DNA of 48,208 nucleotides from Gammaproteobacteria bacterium (lineage in GTDB: Bacteria > Pseudomonadota > Gammaproteobacteria > SZUA-229), in NCBI GenBank assembly GCA_013042055.1, contig JABDQW010000023.1, positions 1 through 48,208 on the forward strand. The letters are read 5' to 3'. Position numbers and translations under genes: made by a program. This document shows, piece by piece, positions 1-10,404 of this stretch. Each line of letters begins with the position of its first letter. Position 1 is the first letter of the stretch. The notes beneath the pieces were generated by a model. It saw nothing but the letters and a program-made list of their open reading frames with translations. It was not told the origin of the DNA and made no database searches.

Positions 1-505
1 GGCCGCTGCAATTATGATTGGATATCAACATTGCATCAACCAGTCCATCAAAATAGTGGTGCAGCTGCAGGGCGTTCAACGCCGGTTTTTTTCCCGCGGG
101 ATTGGCGCTGGTGGAAACCAGCGCGTGGTCTAGGCTGTCGCATAACTCGATCACCAGCGGATGTGTGCTGATGCGGATGGCCACCGTCTGGTGCCTACCA
201 GTGATCCAGCGTGGTGCACACGCCCTCGCAGGGACGACCCAGCTGGTCGGTTGTCGTTCGCCAACAATGGCGGCGCGGTCATCAGGATCCGCGACTTCTA
301 TCAATGCATCGAGTTGTTGCAAGCGGGAAGCGAGCAATATCAATCCCTTGCTGGCGTCTCTGCCTTTGAGAATGTTAATCGCATTGACGGCCGCCGCGTT
401 CAGTGGATCACAACCCAGTCCGTAAACGGTTTCAGTGGGGTAGGCAATAATTCCACCGCGTCGGATGCAGTGGGCTGCGTGTCGAATGGCGAAATCAGTG
501 GCCAT
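1..505 (-). CDS. tsaC: Sua5/YciO/YrdC-family threonylcarbamoyl-AMP synthase (partial, runs off window start)
   Basis: Reverse-complement translation MATDFAIRHAAHCIRRGGIIAYPTETVYGLGCDPLNAAAVNAINILKGRDASKGLILLAS...VAIRISTHPLVIELC...LVSTSANPAGKKP; YPTETVYGLGCD and STSANPSG-like motifs. Open ORF to the window edge, so not in the ORF track. Usual neighbour of topA/smg/dprA. Confidence 0.93.
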   Translation of the reverse strand, partial: MATDFAIRHAAHCIRRGGIIAYPTETVYGLGCDPLNAAAVNAINILKGRDASKGLILLASRLQQLDALIEVADPDDRAAIVGERQPTSWVVPARACAPRWITGRHQTVAIRISTHPLVIELCDSLDHALVSTSANPAGKKPALNALQLHHYFDGLVDAMLISNHNCSG

Positions 506-523
506 GGTAGCCTTAGAGGACGC

Positions 524-3010
524 CTAGGCTTTTTTCTTCACGGATTTTTTCTTTGCCGTTTTCTTTTTGCTAGCCTTTTTCTTGGCGGCTTTCTTTTTCA
601 CCGTTTTCTTTTTCGGCGCTGCCTTTGCTGCGGCTTCTTTCTTGACCGCCTTTTTTTTGCGACCTTTACGCTCGGGTGCGGCTGCGAGCAGTTCTTCACA
701 TTCTTGCAGGCTGAGATCCTTGGGCTCTTTATCCTTGGGGATTTTGGCGTTTTTCACGCCATCGGTGATATATGGACCAAATCGCCCATTGAGCACTTCG
801 ATGTTCGTTCCCTCAAACGACTTGATGAACTTGTTAGCGTCAAACTCTTTCTTTGCCTTGACCAGTTCCATCGCCTGCTCATGTGTGATGTTGTAGGGAT
901 CAATCCCCTGATCCTGGTATGCCTTATTGATAGAGACGAATTTTGTGTCGTACTTGACGTACGGACCGAAGCGACCATAGTTCGTGCTGAGCTTCTCGCC
1001 CTCAGGTGTTTCGCCGAGGTCTCTGGGCAGCACAAACAGGTCAAGATAGTTGTCCTCGGTGACATCGCTCATCTTCATGCCAGGGCGTAGGCTGGCAAAT
1101 TGCGGCTTTTCTTCATCATCTTTGTCGCCAATCTGCACAAATGGTCCATAGGGGCCCATACGGACGCTGACCGGCTTGCCGGTTTTCTTGTCTGTGCAGA
1201 TGAGTTTGGCTTGAGCGACCTCGGCGCGGCTGACATTGGCGTCCTTGTCTTCCACTTGTTTGATGAAAGGTTCCCAAAAATTACGCATCAACGGAATCCA
1301 GTCTTCTTCGCCACGCGAGACGTTGTCGAGTTCGTCTTCCAGGTTGGCTGTGAATTCGTAGTCTACGTATTTCTTGAAGTGCTCCGTCAGGAAACCATTA
1401 ACGATGCGGCCTATGTCCGTCGGAGTGAAACGCCGGCTCTCCAGCTCGACGTAGTCGCGATTGACCAGAGTCGAGATGATGCTGGCATAGGTCGATGGGC
1501 GGCCGATACCGTACTCCTCCAGCGTTTTGACCAGGCTGGCTTCGGTGAATCGTGGCGGCGGTTGGGTGAAATGCTGATCACTGCGGATATCGAGCAGCGT
1601 GATGCGTTCGCCTTCGTCCAATTCAGGCAGGATTTTGTTCCTGTCTTCACCCCGTCTGTCGTCATCGATATCTTCGGTATACACCTTCATGAAACCCGGG
1701 TGTTTAATCGTCGAGCCGTTGGCGCGGAAGTTGTTGCCATCGCCGCAGCCGAGATCAATGGTCACGGTATCCATGGTGGCGTGTATCATCTGGCAGGCCA
1801 TGGTACGTTTCCAGATCAGCTCGTAGAGGCCGAATTGGTCTGGCGTCAGATGCGATTTGATATCGGCCGGTAGATGACGCACCGATGTCGGACGAATCGC
1901 TTCGTGCGCTTCCTGCGCATTCTTGGATTTGGTCTTGAATGTGCGCGCTGACTCAGGCAGGAAATCAGCGCCATACAGCTGACCGATCAGTTCGCGTAGT
2001 TCAGTCAAGGCCTCGTTGGCCAGGTGGACTGCGTCAGTACGCATGTAAGTGATCAGACCGACGGTTTCGCCGCCGATGTCGATGCCTTCATAAAGCTGTT
2101 GTGCCGTGCGCATCGTGCGCTGTGCCGAGAAGCGCAGCTTGCGGGCGGCTTCCTGCTGCATGGTCGAGGTGGTGAACGGTGGATTCGGATTGCGCCGGGC
2201 TTCCTTTTTCTTAACCTGGTTGACGGTGAGCTTGCCACTCGCCGTTTCGATCAAAGCGTCTCTGGCCGCCAAGGCTTCGGATTTATTAGTGAAAGTGAAC
2301 TTGGTCTCTTGTTCGGCTTTCTCTCCTTCCCTCTTGATGGGTTTGTCGATGACCTTGTCATGATCAAATACCGTAAGCCGAGCGATGAATGCCTGCTTAT
2401 CTTTTTCGACGTCGGCCGCGATGGTCCAGTATTCGACTTCCTTGAATCGTTCGATTTCTTGCTCACGCTCGACAATCAATCTCAGAGCAGGGCTTTGTAC
2501 CCGTCCAGCAGATAGGCCGCGTTGGACTTTTTTCCACAACAGCGGCGATAGGTTAAAACCGACCAGGTAATCCAGGGCGCGCCGGGCCTGTTGGGCGTTG
2601 ATCAGGTCATTGGATAGCCCACGAGGATTATTTATCGCCTCCATAATGGCGGGCTTGGTGACTTCATTGAAGACGACGCGGTGTACATCTTTTTGTGCAA
2701 GCACGCCATCATTTTTGAGCAATTCGTATAAATGCCAGGAAATCGCTTCACCTTCGCGGTCCTGGTCAGTCGCCAGGTAGAGGGAATCAGCTTTTTTCAG
2801 GGCTTTCTTGATCGCATTGATATGTTTTTCGTTTTTTTCGATGACCTCGAATTTCATTGCGAAGTCTTGTTCGGGGTCGATCGCACCTTTTTTCGGTACC
2901 AGATCGCGCACATGACCGTACGATGCGAGTACCTTGAAGTCCTTGCCGAGGTATTTCTCGATAGTTTTCGCTTTTGCGGGAGATTCGACGATAACGAGAT
3001 TAGTGCTCAT
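524..3010 (-). CDS. topA: DNA topoisomerase I (type IA) with Lys-rich C-terminal tail
   Basis: MSTNLVIVESPAKAKTIEKYLGKDFKVLASYGHVRDL; active site GLITYMRTDA; C-terminal repeats and KKK-rich tail. Confidence 0.97.
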   Translation of the reverse strand: MSTNLVIVESPAKAKTIEKYLGKDFKVLASYGHVRDLVPKKGAIDPEQDFAMKFEVIEKNEKHINAIKKALKKADSLYLATDQDREGEAISWHLYELLKNDGVLAQKDVHRVVFNEVTKPAIMEAINNPRGLSNDLINAQQARRALDYLVGFNLSPLLWKKVQRGLSAGRVQSPALRLIVEREQEIERFKEVEYWTIAADVEKDKQAFIARLTVFDHDKVIDKPIKREGEKAEQETKFTFTNKSEALAARDALIETASGKLTVNQVKKKEARRNPNPPFTTSTMQQEAARKLRFSAQRTMRTAQQLYEGIDIGGETVGLITYMRTDAVHLANEALTELRELIGQLYGADFLPESARTFKTKSKNAQEAHEAIRPTSVRHLPADIKSHLTPDQFGLYELIWKRTMACQMIHATMDTVTIDLGCGDGNNFRANGSTIKHPGFMKVYTEDIDDDRRGEDRNKILPELDEGERITLLDIRSDQHFTQPPPRFTEASLVKTLEEYGIGRPSTYASIISTLVNRDYVELESRRFTPTDIGRIVNGFLTEHFKKYVDYEFTANLEDELDNVSRGEEDWIPLMRNFWEPFIKQVEDKDANVSRAEVAQAKLICTDKKTGKPVSVRMGPYGPFVQIGDKDDEEKPQFASLRPGMKMSDVTEDNYLDLFVLPRDLGETPEGEKLSTNYGRFGPYVKYDTKFVSINKAYQDQGIDPYNITHEQAMELVKAKKEFDANKFIKSFEGTNIEVLNGRFGPYITDGVKNAKIPKDKEPKDLSLQECEELLAAAPERKGRKKKAVKKEAAAKAAPKKKTVKKKAAKKKASKKKTAKKKSVKKKA

Positions 3011-3050
3011 GCATTCTTATCATGTCGTCCTGAAAAAACTGTTTTGTAAT

Positions 3051-3530
3051 TTAATGTATATAGTCTACATTTTCGTCAAACATGATACTTTCCATCCAGG
3101 CATAGGCATTTTCTTCGCCGGGGTGGCTGTGTAGAACGATCAATACGACCCATTTGAGTTGTTCCGTATCAAGTTCATTATCCAGCGCAATGATGCGGTC
3201 CAGCACCAGTTCACGCGTTACCGGTGTCAATATTCGCGCCTGCTCTAGAAAGACCAGAAAGCCCAGTGAATCGTCATTGAGCAGCGCTTTCTCTTCATCG
3301 CTGAAGACGCGCATGCTCGACTGCTTCACGGGCACATAATGGGCACCGTCCTGGATGCAAGCAAGATCCTCTAACCAATTGAAAGCCTGATTAATTTCCT
3401 TGTTTTGAAAGCCCATTTCCTCTAGTCTGCTTGCGATTTCTTCGCGCTCATTGAGGGATTCGTTTTCATCACCCAGAACGCGTTCAAACAAAAACATCAG
3501 AACGTCAACAGCGGATTGTTTGATAATCAT
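3051..3530 (-). CDS. smg: Smg family protein (DUF494)
   Basis: DVLMFLFERVL...FLVFLEQARILTPVTRELVLDRIIALD...LKWVVLIVLHSHPGEENAY; located between dprA and topA as in other gammaproteobacteria. Confidence 0.9.
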   Translation of the reverse strand: MIIKQSAVDVLMFLFERVLGDENESLNEREEIASRLEEMGFQNKEINQAFNWLEDLACIQDGAHYVPVKQSSMRVFSDEEKALLNDDSLGFLVFLEQARILTPVTRELVLDRIIALDNELDTEQLKWVVLIVLHSHPGEENAYAWMESIMFDENVDYIH

Positions 3531-3595
3531 TATTAAATAAAAACCTGTATTAGAGAATCCTTGAACATTCCATCGCTGGATCCTGAAAGCGGCTA

Positions 3596-4693
3596 TTATG
3601 CCACACGCGTATACCTGCCGCTTTCACTGACGACACAGCCCTCGAGCTCCAGTATCAGCAGCATGGATGCTACTTCCGCGGCGGTATAACCGCTGCGATC
3701 AACCAGTTCGTCGATGCGCATGGGTTCGTATGCGAGGCATTTGAGCAGTTTTTGGTGATCCGGGTCAAGTGCCTGAGATTGTGGTTTTTCGGGCGCGCGC
3801 GCGTTCCGAGTGGGCAGATCGGTCGGTAGTAAGGCGTATAATTCCTCCAGAATGTCGTCGGCGGTCTCCACCAGCTTGGCACCCTGGCGGATTAAACGGT
3901 GGCAACCGCGTGCCAGTGGGTTGTGTATCGAGCCTGGAATTGCAAAGATTTCCCGGCCTTGTTCCAGCGCGTGTCTTGCCGTGATCAGCGAGCCGCTGTT
4001 GAGCGCGGCCTCGACTACCAAGGTGCCCAGGGAGAGTCCGCTGATGATGCGGTTACGGCGCGGAAAATAGGCCCTGAGCGGTCGTGTACCCAGTGGGTGC
4101 TCTGATACAACTGCGCCATTGCGGGTAATCCTTTCTGCCAGTTTCTGATGGGCCGACGGATAAACAATATCGAGACCGTGTGCGACTAGAGCCACTGTGC
4201 CGGCGATACCCTCTAGTGCCCCCTGGTGACAGGCCGCATCGATACCCCGCGCCAGACCACTGGTGATTGTGATGCCTGAGCTTGATAAAAAACGGGCGAA
4301 CTCGGTCGCGGTTTGACGTCCAGACGCCGTAGGTGTTCGGCTGCCAACCATGGCCAGCTGTGGCAGCTGCAAATAGTCAGGGTCGCCCCGAACGAATAGC
4401 AGAGGTGGTGGCGTCGAGATCGTCTTCAGCCGCTCGGGATAGCGGATGTCATTGAACGTGATCAGGTGATGATTCGGTTGTTGCAGCCATTCCAGATCGG
4501 GCTCGATCAGGTTTCGAGGTGGATCCAGAATGGCGCTGACCAACTCGGAATTCAGGCCGATTTTGCCAAGCTTGGCCGCACCGGCAGCAAACACCCTGTC
4601 CGGTGTGCCAAAGACGTCGAGTAGTTGGTGGTAGGTATCCGGCTTCATGCCGGGTACTCGCACAAGTGCGAGCCAGCTGTCGATCATATTCAT
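3596..4693 (-). CDS. dprA: DNA-processing protein DprA
   Basis: MVGSRTPTASGRQTATEFARFLSSSGITITSGLARGIDAACHQGAL; PLRAYFPRRNRIISGLSLGTLVVEA. Confidence 0.95.
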   Translation of the reverse strand: MNMIDSWLALVRVPGMKPDTYHQLLDVFGTPDRVFAAGAAKLGKIGLNSELVSAILDPPRNLIEPDLEWLQQPNHHLITFNDIRYPERLKTISTPPPLLFVRGDPDYLQLPQLAMVGSRTPTASGRQTATEFARFLSSSGITITSGLARGIDAACHQGALEGIAGTVALVAHGLDIVYPSAHQKLAERITRNGAVVSEHPLGTRPLRAYFPRRNRIISGLSLGTLVVEAALNSGSLITARHALEQGREIFAIPGSIHNPLARGCHRLIRQGAKLVETADDILEELYALLPTDLPTRNARAPEKPQSQALDPDHQKLLKCLAYEPMRIDELVDRSGYTAAEVASMLLILELEGCVVSESGRYTRVA

Positions 4694-4710
4694 CCCTGAA
4701 CATTGTAACT

Positions 4711-5922
4711 TTATTTCGGTGTTCGAACTATATCGTGATTATGGATAACCCGTGTCGATTCAAGTACCAGGCCATAGCTGACATGGTCGAAGGTGCGAAA
4801 AATCATAATCAGACCACTGCGTACATCTGGCAGTACGAGCTCCACTTTCTTACCTTTGTTGTGGTGATCATATACCGATTTTCCCTTGGTATAAACTGCC
4901 AGCAGATTTCCACTCTCAAGGCCCTCGCGGCTGCCCCGGTTGACAACCGCCACTTGCAGTTTGGCAACACCGAACAAGGCATCGGGTAAGTGGATGACGC
5001 GTCCTTGGATATCCCGGTCTGGTAGCCTGGGGAAGAAAAGATTGTCGATTTTGCTCTTATCGGTTGGCAGCAGGCGGTCACCATAAAGTACTTCGCGTTC
5101 CGTAAAAGTCAGTTCACCCGTGGCTGGATCACCGTATGAGGTAATCAGCGTCTCGCCCGCGTATATCGCTTCGTAACCCAGCACTTCTTTAGTATCAGGA
5201 TCGACCAGTTCGGCGCCTTTGCGCACGACCGTGTAACGCACGCGTTCTTTGTCTATTTCGCCGCGAATGAAAATCTGATTGCCCTGACCCAGGATTAAAT
5301 GCTCATCGTCGCTACCTAGTATATAGGGCGCAGTTTGCAGTTCCTCTTTGGCGATCACACGCGGTTTGGTCAGGAACTGACGAATGGCGTCACCGGGGAT
5401 GGTATCGATGCTGGCTTCAATAGTTTTTGTACGTATGGATGGCGAAAGTTTGACCACTGGAACCGGTCCGGCGGCATCGGATACCACGGTTGTGGTTCCT
5501 CGCTGTCCGGGTTTGCTGACGACAATACGCGGCTGGCCATCGACGTAAATCAGGCTCAAAACATCACCCGGATAGATCAGATGGGGATTTTTCACCTGTG
5601 GATTCTGGTACCAAATTTCGGGCCAGAACCATGGATCTTTCAAAAACAGGTTGGCAATGTCCCACAAGGTATCACCCGCCTTGACAATGTACTGGCGCGG
5701 GTGAGCGACTCTGACGCTAGCTGCCACCGCCTGTTGCGTGTTGACCATTGCGTTCGGCTCATTGGCGGTAACGATAGTACCGGTTTCTTGCTCAGGTTCA
5801 ACATAGGCCGTATCTTCGCGTGTCGCAGACGATGAGCAACCGTATAGCACGGCGACCAGCAACAGGGTTACAATGGATGTTCGAATTTTGTGAATGCGGT
5901 CAGGAGTGACGGATATTTTCAT
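4711..5922 (-). CDS. LysM peptidoglycan-binding domain protein (lipoprotein-like N-terminus)
   Basis: YIVKAGDTLWDIANLFLKDPWFWPEIWYQNPQVKNPHLIYPGDVLSL LysM domain; VLYGCSS lipobox-like N-terminus; upstream of dprA, divergent from def. Confidence 0.9.
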   Translation of the reverse strand: MKISVTPDRIHKIRTSIVTLLLVAVLYGCSSSATREDTAYVEPEQETGTIVTANEPNAMVNTQQAVAASVRVAHPRQYIVKAGDTLWDIANLFLKDPWFWPEIWYQNPQVKNPHLIYPGDVLSLIYVDGQPRIVVSKPGQRGTTTVVSDAAGPVPVVKLSPSIRTKTIEASIDTIPGDAIRQFLTKPRVIAKEELQTAPYILGSDDEHLILGQGNQIFIRGEIDKERVRYTVVRKGAELVDPDTKEVLGYEAIYAGETLITSYGDPATGELTFTEREVLYGDRLLPTDKSKIDNLFFPRLPDRDIQGRVIHLPDALFGVAKLQVAVVNRGSREGLESGNLLAVYTKGKSVYDHHNKGKKVELVLPDVRSGLIMIFRTFDHVSYGLVLESTRVIHNHDIVRTPK

Positions 5923-6060
5923 TATTATTGTTATCCTTATGGATAATCCGTGGTTTTCAATAGTCTAGTTGATAAAATTCCATTTTGAAGCAAGCATGAA
6001 CTGATTGTAGCAGAAATAGCTAATATCGCTGTTTCCGCAGAAATTAACATCGAGATTGAT

Positions 6061-6570
6061 ATGGCGATACGAGACATACTGCATTATCCCGACAAACGGC
6101 TGCGTACCGTCGCCGAGCCGGTCGACGTGGTCGATGAGTCGATACGTAGCTTGGTTGATGATATGTTTGAAACCATGTACGCCGCCCCCGGTATCGGGCT
6201 TGCAGCGACGCAGGTCGATGTACACAAACGGATCATCGTCATCGACCTTAGTGCCGAAAAGAATCAGCCGCTGTGTCTAATCAATCCCGAGATTCGCAAA
6301 TCCGAGGGCGTCGAACAGACCGAAGAAGGCTGCCTGTCGGTACCGGATATTTTTGAGACAGTGGAACGTGCCGAGCGTATCGAAGTCAAGGCGCTGGATC
6401 GTAACGGCGAAGAATTTACACTCGAAGCCGACGGTTTACTTGCGGTGTGCATTCAACATGAGATCGACCATTTGCAAGGCAACCTGTTTGTCGACTACCT
6501 GTCTCCGTTAAAGCAGATGCGCGTCAAGAAAAAAATCCAAAAGGCGCGCCGACAGGCCACCATCATTTAG
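6061..6570 (+). CDS. def: Peptide deformylase
   Basis: [15 protein letters not shown] and QHEIDHLQG motifs. Confidence 0.97.
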   Translation: MAIRDILHYPDKRLRTVAEPVDVVDESIRSLVDDMFETMYAAPGIGLAATQVDVHKRIIVIDLSAEKNQPLCLINPEIRKSEGVEQTEEGCLSVPDIFETVERAERIEVKALDRNGEEFTLEADGLLAVCIQHEIDHLQGNLFVDYLSPLKQMRVKKKIQKARRQATII

Positions 6571-6587
6571 CCCGCGGTCAGATCACT

Positions 6588-7538
6588 GTGGCTCAGAAGC
6601 TCAGCCTCGTATTTGCAGGCACACCCGATTTTTCTGTAGCGACTCTGCAAGCCTTGATCGATCAAGGCTACGACATCGTTGCCGTCTACACCCAGCCCGA
6701 CCGACCAGCAGGCCGCGGCCGCGAGTCCAGGCCGTCAGCGATCAAGCAGCTTGCGCTCGAGCATGGCTTGAAAATCTTTCAACCAGCGTCGCTCAAACAG
6801 CAAACAGAGCGACAGCAGCTGCAGGCGCTACGACCAGACCTGATGATTGTAGTGGCCTATGGCTTGCTGCTGCCGCAAGCGGTGTTATCGATTCCGCGTT
6901 TGGGCTGCATCAATGTGCACGCCTCATTATTACCACGATGGCGGGGCGCTGCACCGATTCAGCGTGCCATCCTGGCCGGCGACAAACAGACCGGTATCTC
7001 GATTATGCAGATGGATCAGGGCCTGGATACCGGCGATGTACTGGCTCGGGCCAGCTGCGAGATCAGGGATGACGATACCGGTTCGTCGCTACATGACCGT
7101 CTGATGCAGCTCGGTGCCGACACCTTGATCGCTTGCCTACCGGCCCTGCAGCAGGGTGCGTTGAAGCCTGAATCCCAGGATGACAGCCAGGCAACCCATG
7201 CCACCAAGCTCAGCAAAAAGGAAGCCGAGATCGACTGGAGTCTGGATGCGGAACAGCTCGAGCGCTGCGTTCGTGCCTATAACGCTTGGCCGGTGGCTTA
7301 CACCTTCTGGCAGAGAAAAGGCAAGACCGAGAACCTGCGCATATGGCAGGCGCAGGCGATCGAGCTTGCGCACAGCGAACAACCCGGCAAGGTATTGAGC
7401 AGTTCCGCGAACGGTATCGATGTGGCTGCGGGTAAGGGCGTGCTCAGGTTATTGCAGGTACAGTCGGCGGGTGGTCGCAGGATGACGGCATCGGAATTTA
7501 TCAATGCGCATCCCCTTGAGGGTGTTCAGTTGGGGTGA
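6588..7538 (+). CDS. fmt: Methionyl-tRNA formyltransferase (GTG start)
   Basis: SLVFAGTPDFSVATLQALI...NVHASLLPRWRGAAPIQRAILAGD. Confidence 0.97.
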   Translation: MAQKLSLVFAGTPDFSVATLQALIDQGYDIVAVYTQPDRPAGRGRESRPSAIKQLALEHGLKIFQPASLKQQTERQQLQALRPDLMIVVAYGLLLPQAVLSIPRLGCINVHASLLPRWRGAAPIQRAILAGDKQTGISIMQMDQGLDTGDVLARASCEIRDDDTGSSLHDRLMQLGADTLIACLPALQQGALKPESQDDSQATHATKLSKKEAEIDWSLDAEQLERCVRAYNAWPVAYTFWQRKGKTENLRIWQAQAIELAHSEQPGKVLSSSANGIDVAAGKGVLRLLQVQSAGGRRMTASEFINAHPLEGVQLG

Positions 7539-8896
7539 AGGCGTCCTCGACAAAAACACGGCGAAACAAAACAGCTGATGGAAAGGAGTTGAATGCTCGA
7601 TATGCTGCATTGAGGGTATTGGAAGGTGTTCTTGTTAAACGGCGCTCTTTGACGACAGCTCGACTTCTGCTCAACGAGATACCGCTACCAGCCCGGCAAC
7701 GAGCGCTGGCGATGGAGCTGGTCAACGGGGTATTGCGCTGGCGCTTCAGATACGACGCCCTGCTGGCACGGCTACTGAGCAAACCGTTGCGAAAAAAGGA
7801 CTACGATTTACAGTTGGTTTTGCTGATTGCGTTACATGAACTCAATGAGCTGAGCACGCCGGACTATGCCATCGTCCACGAAGCCGCAAGTCAGGCGCAG
7901 CGCCTCGGCAAGAAGTGGGCAACGGGTCTGATCAACGGCGTTCTGCGCAGTTACTTACGAGACCGAGAGCAATTAGCCAGCTCAATCGACGAGGATCCGG
8001 TCGCGCGCTTTGCCCATCCGCAATGGCTGATCGATCGTTTGCAACAGGATTGGCCCGAGCAGTTCGATCAGGTATTGCGAGCTAATAACCAACGCCCGCC
8101 CTTATGGCTACGGGTGAATCTGAGCAAGATCTCTGTTGACGACTATTTGCAGCAACTTGGATCGCACCAGATGACTGCCGTCCGGCACAGTCATGCGCTT
8201 GCTGCGCTGAGGCTCGATACACCAATGGATGTCGGTCAGATACCGGGTTTTGTAGACGGGTTGGTATCGGTGCAAGATGCTGCGGCCCAGATGGCGGCTC
8301 AACTACTCGCTCCCAAAAATGATGAACGAGTCCTGGATTTGTGTGCCGCGCCAGGTGGCAAAACCTGTCACCTTCTCGAATTGGCTGGCACGATAGAGTT
8401 GATGGCTGTTGAACTCAACCCCATACGCATGCAGCAAGTACAACAGAATATAGAGCGTTTGAACTTGCAGGCACAACTGATCGTCGCTGATGCAACCGAT
8501 ACGCAGAGCTGGTGGGATGGTCGTTCATTCGACCGCATACTGGTCGATGCGCCGTGTTCTGCCAGCGGCGTCATACGCCGTCACCCCGATATCAAAAGTC
8601 TGCGCCAAGCGGGTGACCTGGTCGAGCTGACCGAGATACAACAGCAAATCCTGCAGCAAGCTTGGTGTATGCTCAAGCCCGGTGGTACGCTGGTCTATGC
8701 CACCTGTTCGGTTCTAAAAATGGAAAATGAGCAGCAGATCGAAAGCTTGCTACGTTCCAATGTCGATGTTGAAGAAGTCATGATCGATCCGAACTGGGGT
8801 GTTGCATGTCGTTACGGACGTCAACTATTGCCGGGTACTGAAGACAGCGACGGCTTTTATTATGCACTCCTGAAAAAGATGGAACGGCGCCACTGA
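7535..8896 (+). CDS. rsmB: 16S rRNA (cytosine(967)-C(5))-methyltransferase RsmB (GTG start overlapping fmt stop)
   Basis: NusB-like N-terminus; VLDLCAAPGGKTCHLLEL; VDAPCSASGVIRRHPDIK; YATCSVLKMENE. Confidence 0.96.
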   Translation: MKASSTKTRRNKTADGKELNARYAALRVLEGVLVKRRSLTTARLLLNEIPLPARQRALAMELVNGVLRWRFRYDALLARLLSKPLRKKDYDLQLVLLIALHELNELSTPDYAIVHEAASQAQRLGKKWATGLINGVLRSYLRDREQLASSIDEDPVARFAHPQWLIDRLQQDWPEQFDQVLRANNQRPPLWLRVNLSKISVDDYLQQLGSHQMTAVRHSHALAALRLDTPMDVGQIPGFVDGLVSVQDAAAQMAAQLLAPKNDERVLDLCAAPGGKTCHLLELAGTIELMAVELNPIRMQQVQQNIERLNLQAQLIVADATDTQSWWDGRSFDRILVDAPCSASGVIRRHPDIKSLRQAGDLVELTEIQQQILQQAWCMLKPGGTLVYATCSVLKMENEQQIESLLRSNVDVEEVMIDPNWGVACRYGRQLLPGTEDSDGFYYALLKKMERRH

Positions 8897-9027
8897 TCCG
8901 GCTTTGGGGGCTAGCTGCATTTCTCACCAGGAGGGCTAACATCAATATACAAACAGGATACTGCAATCAGACACTGAAAGGCGTAAACTTTGCGCCATTG
9001 GATGCGTAAATACGAAAGATTCATGTA

Positions 9028-10404
9028 ATGAAAATCCTGATTCTGGGCGGCGGTCAAGTGGGGTCTACGGTTGCAGCTAATCTCGCATCTGAGGCTAATG
9101 ACATCACCTTGGTCGATACCAATATCAGCCTGCTCAACGATTTGCGCAGTCGTCTCGATATCCAGACCGTTGCTGGGCACGCATCTTTTCCGGAGGTGCT
9201 CCGGCGTGCAGGTATCATCGATACCGATATGTTGATCGCGGTGACCAACAGTGATGAAACTAACATGCTCGCCTGTCAGTTCGCACACTCGTTGTTCCAT
9301 ACTCCAACCAAAATCGCTCGTATTCGCGCGCAGGAATATCTCGAACATGAACATATTTTCTGTCATGAGGCTGTACCTGTGGATGTCATCATCAGCCCCG
9401 AGGAGATCGTTTCCAAATATGTACAACGTTTGATCGAATATCCGGGAGCGTTCCAGGTGCTCGATTTCGCCCATGGGCGTGCTCAGCTCGTTGGCGTAAA
9501 GGCGTATTATGGTGGGCCCCTGGTTGGGCATGAGATCAGGACGCTCAGAGATCACATGCCAACTGTCGATGCACGCGTTGCCGCTATCTACCGCCGGGGC
9601 AAAGGTATAACGCCGAAAGGTAGTCGCGTAATAGAGGCCGATGATGAAGTTTTTTTCATCGCTGCGAAAAAGGATATCCGCGCTGTCATGAGCGAACTGC
9701 GCAAACTGGATAAACCTTTTAAGCGCATCATGATCGCCGGGGGTGGCAATATTGGCAAACGCCTGGCAGAAGCCCTGGAGGACGACTATCAGGTCAAGTT
9801 ACTGGAATGCGACCCCGAGCGTTCGGAGCTGCTCTCGCACGAATTGAACAGAACGATCGTGTTGCTGGGTGACTCGGCAGATGAGGATTTGTTGCTGGAG
9901 GAAAATATCGATCAGATGGACGTATTCTGTACCGTTACCAACGATGATGAGGCCAATATCCTCTCATCCATGTTGGCGAAGCAGTTGGGTGCAGGTAAGG
10001 TGATGTCCTTGGTCAATCGCCACGCTTATGTCGACCTGATTGAACAGCAGGCGACCATCGATGTGGCGATATCACCGCAACAGGTGACAATCGGTGCTTT
10101 GCTGACTCATGTGCGGCGGGGGGATGTTGTTGCTGTACACTCGTTGCGGCGTGGTGTGGCTGAAGCCATCGAAGCTGTCGCGCACGGCGATGCCAGAACG
10201 TCGCGTGTCGTGGGTCGACGCATCGAACAGATTCCGCTACCCGAAGGTGCGACCATAGGAGCAATCGTACGCGGAGAGAAGGTCATGATGGCGCATCACG
10301 ATGCCTTGATCGAAACCGAAGACCATTTGATACTATTCATACAGGACAGGCGCACCACACCTGAGGTGGAGAAGTTATTCCAGGTGAGCTTCACCTTCGT
10401 GTAA
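9028..10404 (+). CDS. trkA: Trk potassium uptake system protein TrkA
   Basis: MKILILGGGQVGSTVAANLASEANDITLVD; second NAD-binding domain MIAGGGNIGKRLAEALE. Confidence 0.96.
   Translation: MKILILGGGQVGSTVAANLASEANDITLVDTNISLLNDLRSRLDIQTVAGHASFPEVLRRAGIIDTDMLIAVTNSDETNMLACQFAHSLFHTPTKIARIRAQEYLEHEHIFCHEAVPVDVIISPEEIVSKYVQRLIEYPGAFQVLDFAHGRAQLVGVKAYYGGPLVGHEIRTLRDHMPTVDARVAAIYRRGKGITPKGSRVIEADDEVFFIAAKKDIRAVMSELRKLDKPFKRIMIAGGGNIGKRLAEALEDDYQVKLLECDPERSELLSHELNRTIVLLGDSADEDLLLEENIDQMDVFCTVTNDDEANILSSMLAKQLGAGKVMSLVNRHAYVDLIEQQATIDVAISPQQVTIGALLTHVRRGDVVAVHSLRRGVAEAIEAVAHGDARTSRVVGRRIEQIPLPEGATIGAIVRGEKVMMAHHDALIETEDHLILFIQDRRTTPEVEKLFQVSFTFV

Noticed and set aside
161-1090. 309-aa plus-strand ORF
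   Set aside because: Antisense to tsaC/topA; composition (GFFLHRFLFR...) is the reverse complement of the Lys-rich TopA tail, with no family motif.
1100-1873. 257-aa plus-strand ORF
   Set aside because: Antisense shadow of topA, which has clear homology on the other strand.
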